This document shows positions 24,601 to 36,366 of a DNA stretch of 64,000 bases, piece after piece. Source of the stretch: Apostichopus japonicus (taxonomy: Eukaryota; Echinodermata; Holothuroidea; Aspidochirotida; Stichopodidae); NCBI RefSeq assembly GCF_037975245.1, contig NC_092577.1, positions 16,196,013 through 16,260,012 of the forward strand. Direction: 5' to 3'. The notes beneath the pieces were generated by a model. That model ran no database searches, was not told where the DNA came from, and was given only the letters and a program-made list of their open reading frames with translations. Each line of letters begins with the position of its first letter. Position 1 is the first letter of the stretch. The position numbers were made by a program, and so were the translations under genes.

Positions 24601-25320
24601 ATGTATATCTGAAACCAAAACAAATTAATATAGCTTTGATACAAGTTGTTTTCCAAACTTTCATATAATTTGTGCTAAGAAATTATCTATAACTGAAAAA
24701 ATATGGTGGAATCCATGGCATAGCAGTGTTAATTTCCAAAAAGTTGTCGAAGAATTGTTATTCTGGTGGATACAACTTCTGATTGCATTCTTTGGATCAA
24801 GTTTGATGATATTTCGGGCTTTGATTTTATACTTGGTGCAGTTTATATACCCATGAGGGTTCTAGATACCACAATTTTGAACTTTTTGACGATATTATGA
24901 ATGATTGCATTGCATTGAAATCTAGGTATAATGCTCCATTGTTTCTTGTTCGTGACTTTAACTCAAGAACAGGTGTGATTGATGACTTTATTGAAGGTAG
25001 TGGTATTCATAACAATGAAGGCTTTGACACATCTTGCAATTTGTTTGGTGATGTAAGTAGTACTAAGGATGATCTTGATTATTTAGGAATATGCATTGAC
25101 AGACATAACATGGACACATGTACCAATAACAATGGTCATCGTTTAATTGATCTATGTGGATGCACTGACATTCGCTTGCTTAACGGTCGGTTTGGAATAG
25201 ATAGGAAAGTGGGTAGATTTACATACCAGTACCAGAGTACTATTGATTATGCAATTGCATCACCAGAACTGATGATATGCATTAATAACTTATGTTGATT
25301 CGTTACACAAATTGTTGTCA
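24580..25320 (+). pseudogene. LINE ORF2 endonuclease domain (APE-like)
   Basis: The block 24897-25298 is open and reads FLVRDFNSRTGVIDDFIEG, GHRLIDLCGCTDIRLLNGR and TIDYAIASPEL. These are conserved motifs of the apurinic-endonuclease-like domain that nicks target DNA; the usual GDFN is RDFN here, with Asp and Asn kept. Earlier parts in other frames (IICISETKTN, HGIAVLISKKLSK, FDFILGAVYIPHEGSR) fit the same domain. Frameshifts make it inactive. Confidence 0.75.
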
Positions 25321-27155
25321 CACAAGCACTCACCAATTTGTATTGTCTTTAAAACCAACAAATTGTCACATTATCAAAGTGATGATTATGCAAGTGGTAG
25401 TTGTAGTAGTGGTAGTTGCATCCTGCAGGGCCTATTTGCATTGAAAAATGTGTTTGTAATTATAATGATCACTCCACTTTTACAAATTCTTTCAATGATG
25501 ATACTATCAATGATGTATCCAATGACATCGATAACACTGACCCGAGTAATATCTCTGAGCAGACTATTGATAACTAAATTAACAAACTTAAAGGTGTGTT
25601 CAAGGATAGTGCGTCTTGTGCTGACATGATTAATTAAAGCTCAACAAAACATACAAATTGTAAACCTTCCAAGAGTAAAGTGTGGTTTACAAGTACTTGA
25701 AATAAAGCTAGGCCAAATTATTTGAAGGCCAAAAGGCTTTTTAAAACTGTTAAGTCTCAAGACAGCAAGCTTCACATGCAATCCACTTCTAAGAACTACA
25801 GGAAATGTACTAAAACTGCTAAAAATGATTATTATACAAAACTGCATAAAGAGATTAGGATGGTTAAAAAGGGTGATCCTTCTAAGTACTGGAACACTAT
25901 TAATAAAGCAAGTGGAAGTAATGTTTCAGTAATACTAATAATATCTCACTACAAAACTTCTTTGAGCATTTCAGCAACCTTACTGCTAACAATGCTGAGC
26001 AGCAGCGCAATAACATGCCGGCAAACAATGATTTTCACAACTCGCTTTTGAGTTATGAGCTTAATAACCCTGTTACTTTTACTGAAGTGTCTAAATAGAT
26101 CAAGAAATTAAAAACAAAAAAAGCCTCTGGGACTGATGGAATTCATTAAGTATTGTTCCACACATATCAAGGAGCTTATTGTTTAACTCTTCAATCTTGT
26201 CTTAGATTCCGGTAAGGTCCCTTCTGACTGGACGATTGCTTTGATTAAACCAATTTACGAAGGAAAAGGCTCAAAAGATGACACTGATAACTACCGCTGT
26301 CCTAAATGAACGTATAAATTGCTTTCTCTCAGAAATATTATCGGCATTGTACAATTGACCATATTTTGGCTGTACACTCTATTATCAGTATTTATAATTG
26401 GCAAAGGAAAAGGGTATACTGTGGATTTATTGATTATAAGAAGGCGTTTCACCCCGTAGATCGAGTTTCACTTTGGACAAAATTGTTGTCCCTGAATATT
26501 GGAGGTAAAATATGCATGATAATGCGAAGTCTTGTGTCTTGAACAATGGGAGTAAATCTGATTTCTTCAGTTGTAATGTAGGAGTTAGACAAGGTGGAAA
26601 TTTATCCCCAATTCTCTTTTCTATCTTTTTGCAGGATTTTGAGTATTGTAAGGGTCTTGACACTATCTTGAATTGTTTGAAAGAGAATCTCAGTAGCGAT
26701 GACTTCGAGCTATACTTACGGTTATTTACCTTATTGTATGCAGATGATACTGTTGTAATAGCAGAAAATTCGAAAGATTTGCAAGTAGCTCTTGACGCAG
26801 TACATAAGTACTGCGAAACTTGGCAACTTGTAGTTAACACAGATAAAACAAAAGTTCTTATTTTTTACAGAGGTAAAGTACGGGGGAAAAAACAGTCTTC
26901 AGTTTTGGAGCTTATGCTGTTGATATTGTAGATAAATATACTTGTCTTGGTACTTTGTTGAATTTTAACAATAGATTCTCTAAAGCCAAGTCACTCGGGC
27001 TAGAGGTGCTCTCTATGGTCTTTTATCCAAGTCAAACAATCTCAATCTCCCTATTGACTTACAGGTTCAACTATTTCATCAACTTGTCCTTCCTGTTGTT
27101 TTATATGGTTGTTAGGTATTGGGTTTTCAGGATCTCTCATATAGGTTGGTTGGTT
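25321..27155 (+). pseudogene. LINE ORF2 linker and reverse transcriptase, broken
   Basis: After a basic linker (KAKRLFKTVKSQDSK, KGDPSKYWNTINKAS), reverse transcriptase motifs appear in order. IDYKKAFHPVDRVSLW near 26430 is motif A with the catalytic Asp replaced by His. The 26512-26931 block carries CNVGVRQGGNLSPILFS (motif B'), LLYADDTVVIAENSKDL (YADD) and WQLVVNTDKTKVLIFYRGK. DLQVQLFHQLVLPVVLYGC near 27070 is the thumb. The copy stops near 27155, before any zinc knuckle. Several stops and shifts are present. This is a different LINE from the Tx1/L1-like family in the window, judging by motif spellings. Confidence 0.8.
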
Positions 27156-27844
27156 TTTTTCTTCTGTTTGTGGTTTGAAGTTGGCTTTTTGGGGCCGGTT
27201 TGTAGTGTCTTTTTGTTTTGCTTCTGTTGGCTTTTGGGTCCGTGTCCTTTTCACGTCACGTTAAACGCTACGATAGTGAGAGATTTGTGTTTGGTGGGTT
27301 TTGGTGGTTGTTATACAGGCTAGGATTGTTTTTTTTTTTTTGGTTCTGTTGACCTTTGATCCGTGTCCGTTGTCTTCCAACGTAAAAAGCGCAGTTTTAA
27401 CACAGTCTGTGAAACAAAGTGTTACTTTGGGCATCTCTTCCATACAAGTGCATTCAACAACTCGGTAGCGTTTTGCGTCTTTTTCTCATGCACCTCTTGA
27501 AGACAGACTCATTAGAGAGTCGGTGAAACAATGGGAGTAGCAGTTCTGTGATGGCCTTTGGATAGTGGCTGATGACTTTTAGGAACCATTCCATCCCCAT
27601 TGGATGCTACAGCCTTTTGGTAGAAACACCAAGATTACTCTCCAGTTGGACACCGCTGATGCGTTGGCCTTTCATCGGAGCTTGAGCTATGCATCAATAT
27701 AGCAAATATGGATTTTTGCATTGCTTCTGCTGTGTCATTATGGGTGATCGCATTGCGATAGTAGGAGCCCGTTTCTTCATTGTTACCTGAGTGAGCTTTC
27801 CCCTTCCTCCAGTGCCCTTATTCTGGTCTACAAATTTCTTCAAA
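27156..27844. repeat. Spaced copies of a short repeat, then unassigned DNA
   Basis: Two variants of 'ctgttg(g/a)c(c)tttg(g/a)gtccgtgtcc' followed by an acgt-rich box lie at 27225-27268 and 27346-27402; a third is at 18750-18805 in complement. A T-run lies between them. From 27405 to 27844 I see no gene. Confidence 0.5.
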
Positions 27845-28560
27845 GATGTACTTTTGACGTGACCCGCCCGCGGGATTAAAAAACCTCACGGCCAAACGGC
27901 ACTACCTAAACATCCCATTCTAAGAAAGAAACCTCAAGTCAAGCGAGCCAAAAAGTAAAATACGCCCACCGACTTGCAGAGACAACGCCCCAATAACCAA
28001 CTGAAATAATCACAAAACCACAAAAGGACGACCAGCACGGAGCGAAACGAAACACCCCTCTCTCCTGCACACGTTCTTCCAAAGAAGGCAGCCCCAGATA
28101 AACGGCGAAAATCGCTTTCAACCTGAAGGCGAATGTCACACTTCACCGCCTCCAGGACTGCCTGCCAACTGGCAGACTTGCCCTGAAAAGCACATCACAT
28201 CTATTCCTCCAAACAAGTTTTCTTTCAGAATAGAAGAAAGAAATATAATACGCTGCAACACAGCAACCGAACAAACTGGAGGATCTACCCCATAGAAAAT
28301 GGCTTTAAGCCCTGTCCTACCGACCATGAACGGTCTCCCGTTAAACGGTCGGTCCAGGTCTGGAACCACTCCCATAAGTTTTAAACAAAGCAACAATGCC
28401 AAAAAACATGAGCTGTCAACAGCCGGTCCTCGGAAACACTTCATCACCCCAAAAATCGCCAATGATACCTTTTTAGATTGGTCACCAATTCTCTGTGCAA
28501 TTCTCCAGGCAATATCACGGAGCCTGCAACCATTCAGCCTTGAATGCACACAACGCAATA
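27845..28560 (-). pseudogene. Tx1/L1-like LINE: ORF2 C-terminus and 3' UTR
   Basis: Read on the minus strand from about 28560, the sequence gives CRLRDIAWRIAQRIGDQ (start of the C-terminal knuckle region), GDEVFPRTGC, then DLDRPFNGRPFMVGRTG, YGVDPPV and AVLEAVKCDIRLQVESDF. The 3' UTR follows, ending near 27845 with the conserved 'cgggtcacgtcaaaagtacatc'. Comparison with 8889-9262 and 63.3-64.0 kb shows one family. It is 5'-truncated and has inserted into the 3' end of the Kolobok-like gene, whose reading stops at about 28560. Confidence 0.75.
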
Positions 28561-30390
28561 CTTCGGCAGAATGACGTCCCTGTACAATAATTGCATTCAA
28601 GGCCCTATTCCGCAAGGAACTGTGAACGAGGGCCGGCCGTGACAGGCCAACTGGGAGCAACTCAATTGTCCTTGTCCGTCTTCGATCTACAACCCCCTTC
28701 ATTAAATCTTTCACATAATCATAGTTCTTGACTCGCCTTCAGCAACCAACTCTTCGTAATTTTTGTGAATACCTTCTTGTACTGTATTTCCCCCTCGTGG
28801 GGAAGAGACTTTGTGAGGCTTCTTCGCAACGGCCTTTGCCCGTCCAACATTCTGGTTGTGGTCAATGGCAGGTAACTTCAAGCGAGCTGTCATTGGAGAA
28901 TAATCGAACTCCAATCTCTTCGGCGCATACTTCAAAAGGACATTGTGAAAAACCTCAAGGGCACCAGTATGCATGAACTCTGCAAGAAATGTAATGTCCT
29001 TGAAAAGTCGCTTAGTCAGGGCTACCTTCTTCAGTGCTTAGTGGGCACATGATCCTGCCTTCAGCCATACTTTCTTTCTCTGCTGCAGATCTGTCAGTGG
29101 ATCATTGCTACATTTCTGAAATAGTGGTAAGTTAGGATCATCTGCCCACTCATGCTGTCCTAGTACATGATAGACCACAGATGACCACATCTGCAGCAAC
29201 AGCTCCTGGTCCTTGTTGCAGGCTCTATCACAAAACCACAGATGGTTGATTATGGATTTGATCCAAGGTTCCAATTCTTCATTTCCCTATTTCTTTGCCG
29301 CTTTGCACAATTTGCTTTTGACATTTTTAGCTAGGTGAAATATATCAAAGTTATGTTTTACAGAACTGTACTTAATACGCATTAATTTTCTTATTCATGT
29401 GTCACGGTCAGTAGGAAATCTTTTTACAATAATTGTATAGCCATTAAGGACTCTATCCATACACCTCTGGAAGCCCACTGCTTCCGGTCTTTCAGATGCC
29501 CCAGTCTCTGAAAATTGCACAAGTTCCATGTCTACCACCTTCTCTGAACTGACATCCATTAAAGAGTAGCTACATACTTGGCTGAAAACCCTGGCAAATC
29601 ACAACGCCCATCACCAATAACATCAATTGGGGATCCTTTCAATTTGTCAACCACTGCCTTTTGATGTGCATCCCAGTAACTGTTAATCTCTGGGATGAGG
29701 TACATCTTCTGAAGATCATAAAATATAGTGCCAGAAAAGAACTACAAATTTAGAAATTCCACGAATTGAGCAACTCTTTGATATGTCAGTCCAGAGAACA
29801 TGGTAGCAGCAGAACAGAGGAGGTCACCAATGGGCATCCTGCCATCTAAGGGCCGGGAGGTCCACTTCAACACAACATGGCCAGAAATACATTTCAATGT
29901 TGCAAGCAAACCTGACCCAACAACCTGCTTTTTCTATTTCTGTCACATTACTTGAACATTGAGAACATAGAATAGCTTTATGTTAGCATAGCTATATAAG
30001 CTTTTGTTCCTCTACAGCCTTTGTTGCAAAGGAGTCAGTCAGTGAAAGGACGGGTGGGTAGTTCTGCTTCCGGTTCATAGTATGGATCTCGCTTTTCATC
30101 TTCCTGGAATCCTTTTTTACTGCTATCACTGTTGTCCTCACCTGATTCAATTTGAAGGGGGGACTTGTGTTGTTCCAAGGACCTTTGTGGTGGCCACGTC
30201 TCTTGCTGCGGTGGTGTCTCCTTGGATGGAACCATTCCTTCATAGGACGCATCCGCTGATAACAATGCTGTATGGGTGGTCGAACTCCACTGTCCAAGCA
30301 TGGTGGGGTTTGATTTGTGGTACACCAGTTTGGCATCCCATATCTGTTACTTCAGTTTTATTTGTCTGAGTTGATGCGCAAACTCTGGAA
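28561..30390 (-). pseudogene. Kolobok-like transposase pseudogene, main coding part
   Basis: The order of motifs on the minus strand fits the invertebrate/fish transposase-derived family with the GDGRCD signature. They are: an N-terminal acidic region (ESGEDNSDSSKKGFQEDE; 30040-30330), CISGHVVLKWTSRPLDGR and LLCSAATMFSGLTYQRVAQ (about 29870-29770), IPEINSYWDAHQKAVVDKL, GDGRCDLPGFSAKY (about 29590-29632), VKRFPTDRDT, FDIFHLAKNVKSKLCKAAKK, WIKSIINHLWFCDRACNKD, WLKAGSCAH and HTGALEVFHNVLLKYAPKR. An acceptor tactgtacag opens the block at about 30390. Stops (after SAKYVATL, TDRDT, AAKK and GSCAH) and frame changes show decay. Kolobok assignment is from memory of motif style; the family match itself is strong. 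Confidence 0.7.
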
Positions 30391-31858
30391 AGGGCAGCCT
30401 GTACAGTAATAAATCAAAGAGCGTAAACACTCGAGTTATACTAACATAAGATAAACATTGACTTTAAACTTCCCCCCCCCCCCAAACAAAAAATCCATTT
30501 TCAGACAATAATGGTTAAGGCAGGCCTTAGAATTAACCATGAACAAAATGATCAAAGAGAAAAGGGGTTTGGAAAAAATGTCCTGCATGTTTTCCAAAAC
30601 CTTATTGTAAAGAGCAAATGCTCTGGCCCATAACTGACTGATATCTAATTTCAAGGATTGAACTGTAGCAAAAATATTCATACACCATTTAAGGCAGTGA
30701 CATATCTACTAATTTACATTGACACCCAGTTTTACTTCAGAGTGCAAAACTGTACTGTGACTTAAATTAATATAAAAACAGGAAAGAAACGAGCCAAATT
30801 TCAATTTATGTCTTTTCAACCAATTTGCTTTTTGAAATGTGCAGTGCTATTCCTTTACAGTACTTTTTTATAGGGGCAACCCACCTGCCCTCTTTTGTTT
30901 CCCCCATCCCTCTGAAAAAAAATTGTATGGACTTAAAACAAAATACCTTGCGACAACCTTAACGGAAAAAGAGGAAAGAAAGAAGTTTTCCTGTTTGGAG
31001 TAACTGTACCTTCTGCAAAACATTGTCTTGCATTTAAAAGTGTGCAAAAAAGCCTAATAAATTTTCAACTTTGGTTAAAATCAAAATATTGCCTACGTAG
31101 CCAATTTTTTTCAACCGACTGGGCTACTCCAAGCTAACAATATTTTAAGGATGACGTTATTATTGAGAATGGTTTCTTTGTAAGATTTCAAAACAAGCCC
31201 AGAACTTAACTAGAGAGCCTCATAGGTAGACCCAAGGGAGACTTCCCCCTTACAGCCCGTGAAAAAACTAATCTTCAATTGTGAATTCATAACCACTATT
31301 AAATGCGGTGACCTTTCAAACTAATACATTTTCAACATTTAATGTTAAATATATACAGCTGTTGAATTTTCATGTGTGCGAGCTTCAAGTGCTATGTAGA
31401 GATGTTTGAAAGGGGTGATAAAATCTGAGAAGTTTTTGAATTTGGAAATATGATAACAATATTTTTGGTGTGAATTCAAGCACTTTTAAACATCGAATGA
31501 ATACAGCATATTCAATTGTATTTGCTAAATGAGCTAATACTTAAACAAAAACATCAATTTTGTAAATTTACAAGTTCAGGAATATTGCATGTAGAATAGA
31601 ATACATATAACCAGGCACGGAGCCAGAGAGGACATGGGGACACGTGCCCCCCCCCCCCAATTGTGAAATTTCTGAAAATTTTGGGAAAAGTAGCTCTGGT
31701 GACCATTTGTTTTCAATTTTGTATACATGTGCCCCCGCCCCCCCCCCTCCCACCCAAAAAAAATGAAGGTCTGGCTATGGCACTGCATTCAACTTTGACA
31801 TAAACCAAACAACAAAATATAGATATAAACAGAAAAAACATGTCAGAAATTTTAATAC
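30391..31858. other. Intron-like DNA of the Kolobok-like gene; poly-C tracts
   Basis: No further exon is seen. A C-run lies at about 30473-30483. At 31615-31790, 'ggcacggagccagag' and 'ggtctggctatggcactg' face each other around two long C-tracts, possibly a small inverted-repeat element. Confidence 0.4.
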
Positions 31859-31951
31859 CTTAGGGTGAACGGTGTAATAGCTGACACTTCGCTGACACTG
31901 TACGCTTCTTTGAAGGTGGCTGATCCTTTGCTGTCAAAAGTTGTTGATTTC
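31859..31951 (-). CDS. Probable exon 2 of the Kolobok-like gene
   Basis: Acceptor tttttttgctag and donor gtatta bound 93 bp. Its first two bases complete the codon left open by the exon at 33860-33968, giving a basic, Ser/Lys-rich product (NQQLLTAKDQPPSKKRTVS). A TAA lies in the last full codon before the donor, either a decay mutation or evidence that the donor is elsewhere. Confidence 0.5.
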
Positions 31952-33230
31952 CTAGCAAAAAAAGTATCTAAACATAAACAGTTCAAAATTTCTTGCAACA
32001 AAATGAAACATATGGGGCACTGATAAAGTAGGAGGAGTTTATGGGATAAAAATTCCCATCAAGCCATACTAATATCTCCACCTGAGATTGTCTATTAAAG
32101 AGCCATGAATGAGGGGAGGAGAATAAACAGTACAATTTTCCAGTATTTCTAAAAGAAGTGATTACGAGTTAGCCAATGGGGGGGGGGGGGGTCTAAAAAG
32201 GGCTTTTAACTTTTTTATATTATCTAATTATCTTTTTTTCTAGGGGGAGGGGAGAAGTAAGAGGAGAAGGAAGGTGACGTAGAAAATGCTCCACAAACTT
32301 TCTATAACAGAAAAAAATTGCAATAATACTTAATAATACTTAATCGAGGAGCAACTGAGGGAACGCAACAAGGGTGGCTGTGGATATAAGAATTTTGTGC
32401 ACAGTATATCCACGGCACCGATATTTTGACTCTCATTTTAAGATTACCAACAGAGAGAGCATGTATTCTTAATATGTTAGTATTAGTTATTACTACTTCT
32501 AAATTCACATAAAAAATGAAACCTTTGTTGTTGCCAAAAGCAGTGGTCGATCATCTCCGTGGATATATGATAATATCCACGGCTGCCGTTAAGTAGTGAA
32601 CCGCTGCCGTTAACTAGAGGGGGATGAATTTTGTTATTGTAAGCCAAAATTTGTGAAATCATGTGCCGTGAACCGAGGGCAATCGACGATAAGCGATGGA
32701 CTGGGGGATGTCTCCCCCCCCCCGTTCACCAGTTTGATGTAGTGACCCTTTTTTCCCCTTTAGAAAATTGGCTTCGAAAAATATGGAAAATCCACCCCCC
32801 CCCCCCCTTGAACCACGTACATGGACATTGCTCATTTTTAACCTGGGCAACAAACACAGTTAACTATGCCAGAGGGTTGATAGCTGATTTGGATTTCATT
32901 TCCCTGCCTACCCTACCACCTCCCTAACAGAGCTACCCATATTTATGGAGGATATTTGTAATAAATATATTACATTATCCTCAGATACAGTAGCATGATC
33001 CCACCCCTGCTCAATCATAGTACACCCTTCAAAGGAAATGATCCCAAAATGTAAACTCTTTTCACTTGTGGTTCATTACACAATCAAAAACTTACACAAA
33101 TATTAAAAATGCTAAAAGTTGTACATCAAGACAGCATAATATAAGCCCTTGTTAAGTTTTCAATGATTTTGTTTGTTTTGTTTTCACACCTTTCAATTGA
33201 AAGAATCAGTGTAGGCCTATTGTACTAGTG
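31952..33230. other. Non-coding, G/C homopolymer tracts
   Basis: G- or C-tracts occur at about 32179-32191, 32714-32723 and 32796-32807. The open frames at 32659-32927 are artefacts of these tracts. Two similar 'atatccacggc' segments lie near 32405 and 32572. No gene is supported. Confidence 0.45.
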
Positions 33231-33632
33231 CAGGGTTGTCCAACCTTTTGATGCGGAGGGCCACCTCGAATGAAGTAGGGGCCGCATGAGCCTACACGCT
33301 CCTGTGGCATATCCAGGGTTTCGTGCCAGAGCGGCAAATTTCAGTAGCCCCGCTAGGGGTCTGTTAGGGGGTATGGGAAATAGTTACTATACAAGCGGAG
33401 CGCCGCCGTAGGTTGGCGCGTGGCGTGCAAGAAAATAATCGCCCAAAAGATCCCCAGGTTGCAGGAAATGACACTTCACAAGCCTTCTGATCTGTATCAA
33501 AACAATCTTCATATTGAGATATAATGATGTCTCAAATTTCTGAAGAATTGCTAGGTAAAAGTACATTTTGAAATTAATGAGGTTGGCGGGCCGGACGGGA
33601 CCTTGCGGCGGGCCGCAGGTTGGACAACCCTG
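33231..33632. mobile_element. Non-autonomous hAT element (402 bp)
   Basis: The ends CAGGGTTGTCCAACCT and AGGTTGGACAACCCTG are inverted repeats with one mismatch, and an exact 8-bp TACTAGTG lies on both sides (33223-33230 and 33633-33640). This combination defines a hAT miniature element. The interior contains 'gggccgcatgagcc' and 'ggcgggccggacggg' but no coding capacity; the open frame across it is a shadow. It sits in the first intron of the Kolobok-like gene. Confidence 0.93.
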
Positions 33633-33859
33633 TACTAGTGCCATGTGAAGCTGTGCACTGTACTAACCTACTGTTATCTTATCGTTAATATTAGAATTAT
33701 ATGGGTGAATTTTTGTTAATGAATACGTGACGATATGCAAAAGAAATGATTTTGTCTACATTTATTCATATCTACATATCCAACTTTTAACCCCACATTC
33801 ACAAATCGGCGGCCTAATGTACTGCGCGATATAAACAAACGACATTCGTTAGTTCTCAC

Positions 33860-33968
33860 CTGTTTCGCTCATCTTTTCAGAAGGCGCTGTGGCCTTCTTT
33901 CGGGCGACGATGGACGAAAATTCTTGGAATGGAGCCGGGTTTGAATTTTTTCGCGGTTTAGTTCCCAT
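33860..33968 (-). CDS. Probable first exon of the Kolobok-like gene
   Basis: ATG at 33968 opens 36 codons (MGTKPRKNSNPAPFQEFSS...) and the exon ends one base into a codon at a consensus donor, G/gtgaga. The product is basic and probably disordered. The partner exon at 31859-31951 has the matching phase. The link to the transposase block at 30.4-28.6 kb rests on strand, order and spacing. Confidence 0.5.
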
Positions 33969-34250
33969 TAATCTTGCTGATTTTCCAGCACCATGACGAT
34001 GTGTACAACCGTAAGCTTGGCATTACGGCATTATTTAAAGTTTATTTCGAACTTAAAGCAACTTTTTCATCACTTTCTGTGACCATTGTCAACACACGAT
34101 CTGCATATCAATGTACTGTGTGAGTGATTGGTTTCCGTGAAACAAAGTGAATCTTGTACGTGACTAAATTGATGGCGGGTGTACAAAATGGCGCGGCCCA
34201 TACATTTGATTATAGTAGCGAATTTTTTTTTTCCAAAATCGAAAAACAAT
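33969..34250 (-). promoter_or_regulatory. Candidate promoter with YY1-like box
   Basis: The sequence upstream of the minus-strand start includes AAAATGGCGCGGCC at 34185-34198 (a YY1-type AAAATGGCG core on the plus strand) and another gatggcgggt just before it. YY1-like boxes near TATA-less starts are common. No TATA box is seen at a suitable distance. This is inference only. Confidence 0.3.
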
Positions 34251-35239
34251 TATTATATTACAATTTGTAAATAAACCAAGACGTGTATAAGGTGTTTATA
34301 ATATATCTTTCCATCATAAGGGTTCAGACCAATTGACGGTCGGGACCTGGAAATGGACGACCGGGACCCGAAAAAAATATTAAAAATTACTTCCCCGGGG
34401 TGGGGGTGTCGAAATGGATAGTTTTAGATACCCCAGCACCCCCTCGTCAAATTGGCGCCATTTTGCTGAAAATTGGAGGGGGTGAAGTTTGGGTGGGGAC
34501 CTCCGGGCAAAACTTGGGGGGCTTCTTCCCAAAAATTTGACCGGTCCTTTACACCATATTGATGACGTCAAGAAATTTTAGCTCATTTGCATATTCGGTC
34601 AATTAATGAAAATTCATTAACCTATTTGTCTTACACTAAATTACTCTATATGTAGAAAAACCTACTTTAATATTTTGGAGCGTTACCATGGTTACTGGGT
34701 CAGTCCGATTCCGCCAATTCATTCAGGGTACCACCGCTGGGGGGTCACCTTTCCAAAATAGAAGGGTTGTCACTTCTCCGGGTGGTAGGGGGTTCACTCC
34801 TCCGGGTGGGTGGGGGTCATTTAAAGAAAAAGGCCATTAAATGCCACCACCACTTCCCACGCCTCCGAACCGCAAAATAATCTGATTCATCATCAGCGCC
34901 CCAAGTAGCACCAGATGAGGTGTGATTTGTTCCTTTTTGTGTTTTTTTTGGCCCCTCACGCGCGCACACAACACCCAATTCAAAAATAAACTTCACATTC
35001 GTGATCAGCGTGTCGAGAACAAGCAGAAAAGATACAAATTGCCCGTCTCTGTGACAAAAATGATTTTGACCCAAAAAAAAGAACAGCCCAAGGGCACTGT
35101 GGTTCCTTGCATAGGGGTATATTACAAAACACATAATATTATCAAGCAAGATTGGGCTCAAATAGTCCAAGTAATTGTGGTCCTACATGTACCCATAAAG
35201 TAACCAACACTATAGCCAACACTTCTGTGATCGGATTTT
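34251..35239. other. Unassigned, G-rich low-complexity DNA
   Basis: Runs such as 'ccccggggtgggggtg', 'ggagggggtgaag' and 'tccgggtggtagggggttcactcc' with its partner 'tccgggtgggtgggggtcat' (34776-34820) indicate a short degenerate tandem repeat. The open frame on the minus strand at 34817-35170 has no known motif. No gene is supported. Confidence 0.4.
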
Positions 35240-36266
35240 GGATCGGAAGGTACTTTTGAGATTTGTATATGGCGTCGAAAATGTAAGAAATATGAGGTCA
35301 CCTACAAGCGGGTCAACAGATATGATAACATTCGTGACTTCAAATCACATGACTGTAAAGTTTGAAAATGTTCTACCAGCACATTCACAACTTGTCCCAA
35401 AATATCAACCATGTCACACCTTGGCATTGAGAGTTAATAGCATTATATGTTTAAAAATGAACTTTGAACTTGTATACATACATAACTTCACACACAAAGG
35501 TCACCCGGGGGGTTTACCCTTTGACACTTTTGATCGGTGAGACCTAACTAGAGCATCAAAACTAGAAATTGTAACATTTTTTATTTGCCCATTTTCTCCC
35601 CCAAAAATAATATTTTTTTAACGTTAATCGACCTTTGGTGACCTCGGATCACATGACCATTAAGTTCGAAAATATTCCCCTTTACCATTTGCAACGTGTC
35701 CCAAAATATCAACCGTGTCACACCTTGGCACTGGGAGTTATTGCATTAACTGTCTGAAAATTAACTTTGCCCTCGTGTGACTTCGCACACGAAGGTCACA
35801 CGGGGGGTCAACCTATTCACATTTATGATCAGAAGGTACCTTTGACATCTGAAAATAGCATCGAAACTGTAAAACTCCCCAAAACACTTAAAGGTCACCA
35901 GAGGTCAAATTGAGGTCAAAAGGGTTACCCAGATGCGATTCGACAATTGGATTACAATGAAGCAACTCCCAACCCTAACAGACAATTCGTTCTCAAGTTC
36001 TCGCCAAAAATACTACTTTTTTAACATGAATTGACCTTTGGTGACATTTGATGACATGACTGTTAAGTTTGAAAATGTTCCCCTAACCCGTTCACAACTT
36101 GTCCCAAAATATCAACCTTGTCGCACATTGGCACTGGAAGTTATTGCACTTTTAATATTTTTGGATTTTTGGACCATAACTGACCTTTGTGGGCACCAAA
36201 AACAATAGGGATCATCCTCTTACTATGTGCTATCCACCCACCAAGTGCAAAAAGCAAGGAACCAAA
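35240..36266. repeat. AGGTCA-rich repeat element ending in a hairpin-family terminus
   Basis: Segments of about 400 bp recur, with 'gacctttggtgacctcgg', 'cttgtcccaaaatatcaacc', 'cacaccttggcactgggagtta', 'cgcacacgaaggtcacac' and 'caactcccaaccctaac'. The block ends with 'accaaaaacaatagggatcatcc' and 'agcaaggaaccaaaaat' (36253-36269). It is a close relative of 42733-44197. TGACCT/AGGTCA hexamers are very dense. Confidence 0.8.
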
Positions 36267-36298
36267 AATATATGAAAATGCCTAACTTCGCTGTAATG

Positions 36299-36366
36299 TA
36301 TGGAACGCCAAAGGGCAATGTATTTTGTCGTCTCCGTCGAGTTTGTTGCCTCGATCGAGTTTCTTG
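36299..36366 (+). repeat. Left terminal and subterminal inverted repeat
   Basis: TATGGAACGCCAAAGGG is at the tip. The 30-bp block 36337-36366, starting TCGAGTTTG and ending GAGTTTCTTG around CTCGATCGAG, is repeated in complement at 58433-58462 with one mismatch. The CTCGATCGAG palindrome is a plausible transposase-binding core. The left end has extra bases between tip and block (about 21) compared with the right end. Confidence 0.8.

Noticed and set aside
27051-27323. Opposed open frames at the 3' end of the LINE
   Set aside because: They arise from a T/G-rich low-complexity stretch after the LINE reading ends.
31615-31790. A defined inverted-repeat transposon around the C-tracts
   Set aside because: The facing ends match only partly and no target duplication was found.
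34817-35170. A 117-codon minus-strand gene
   Set aside because: No motif, no splice context, and the frame passes through low-complexity and basic runs; likely chance.
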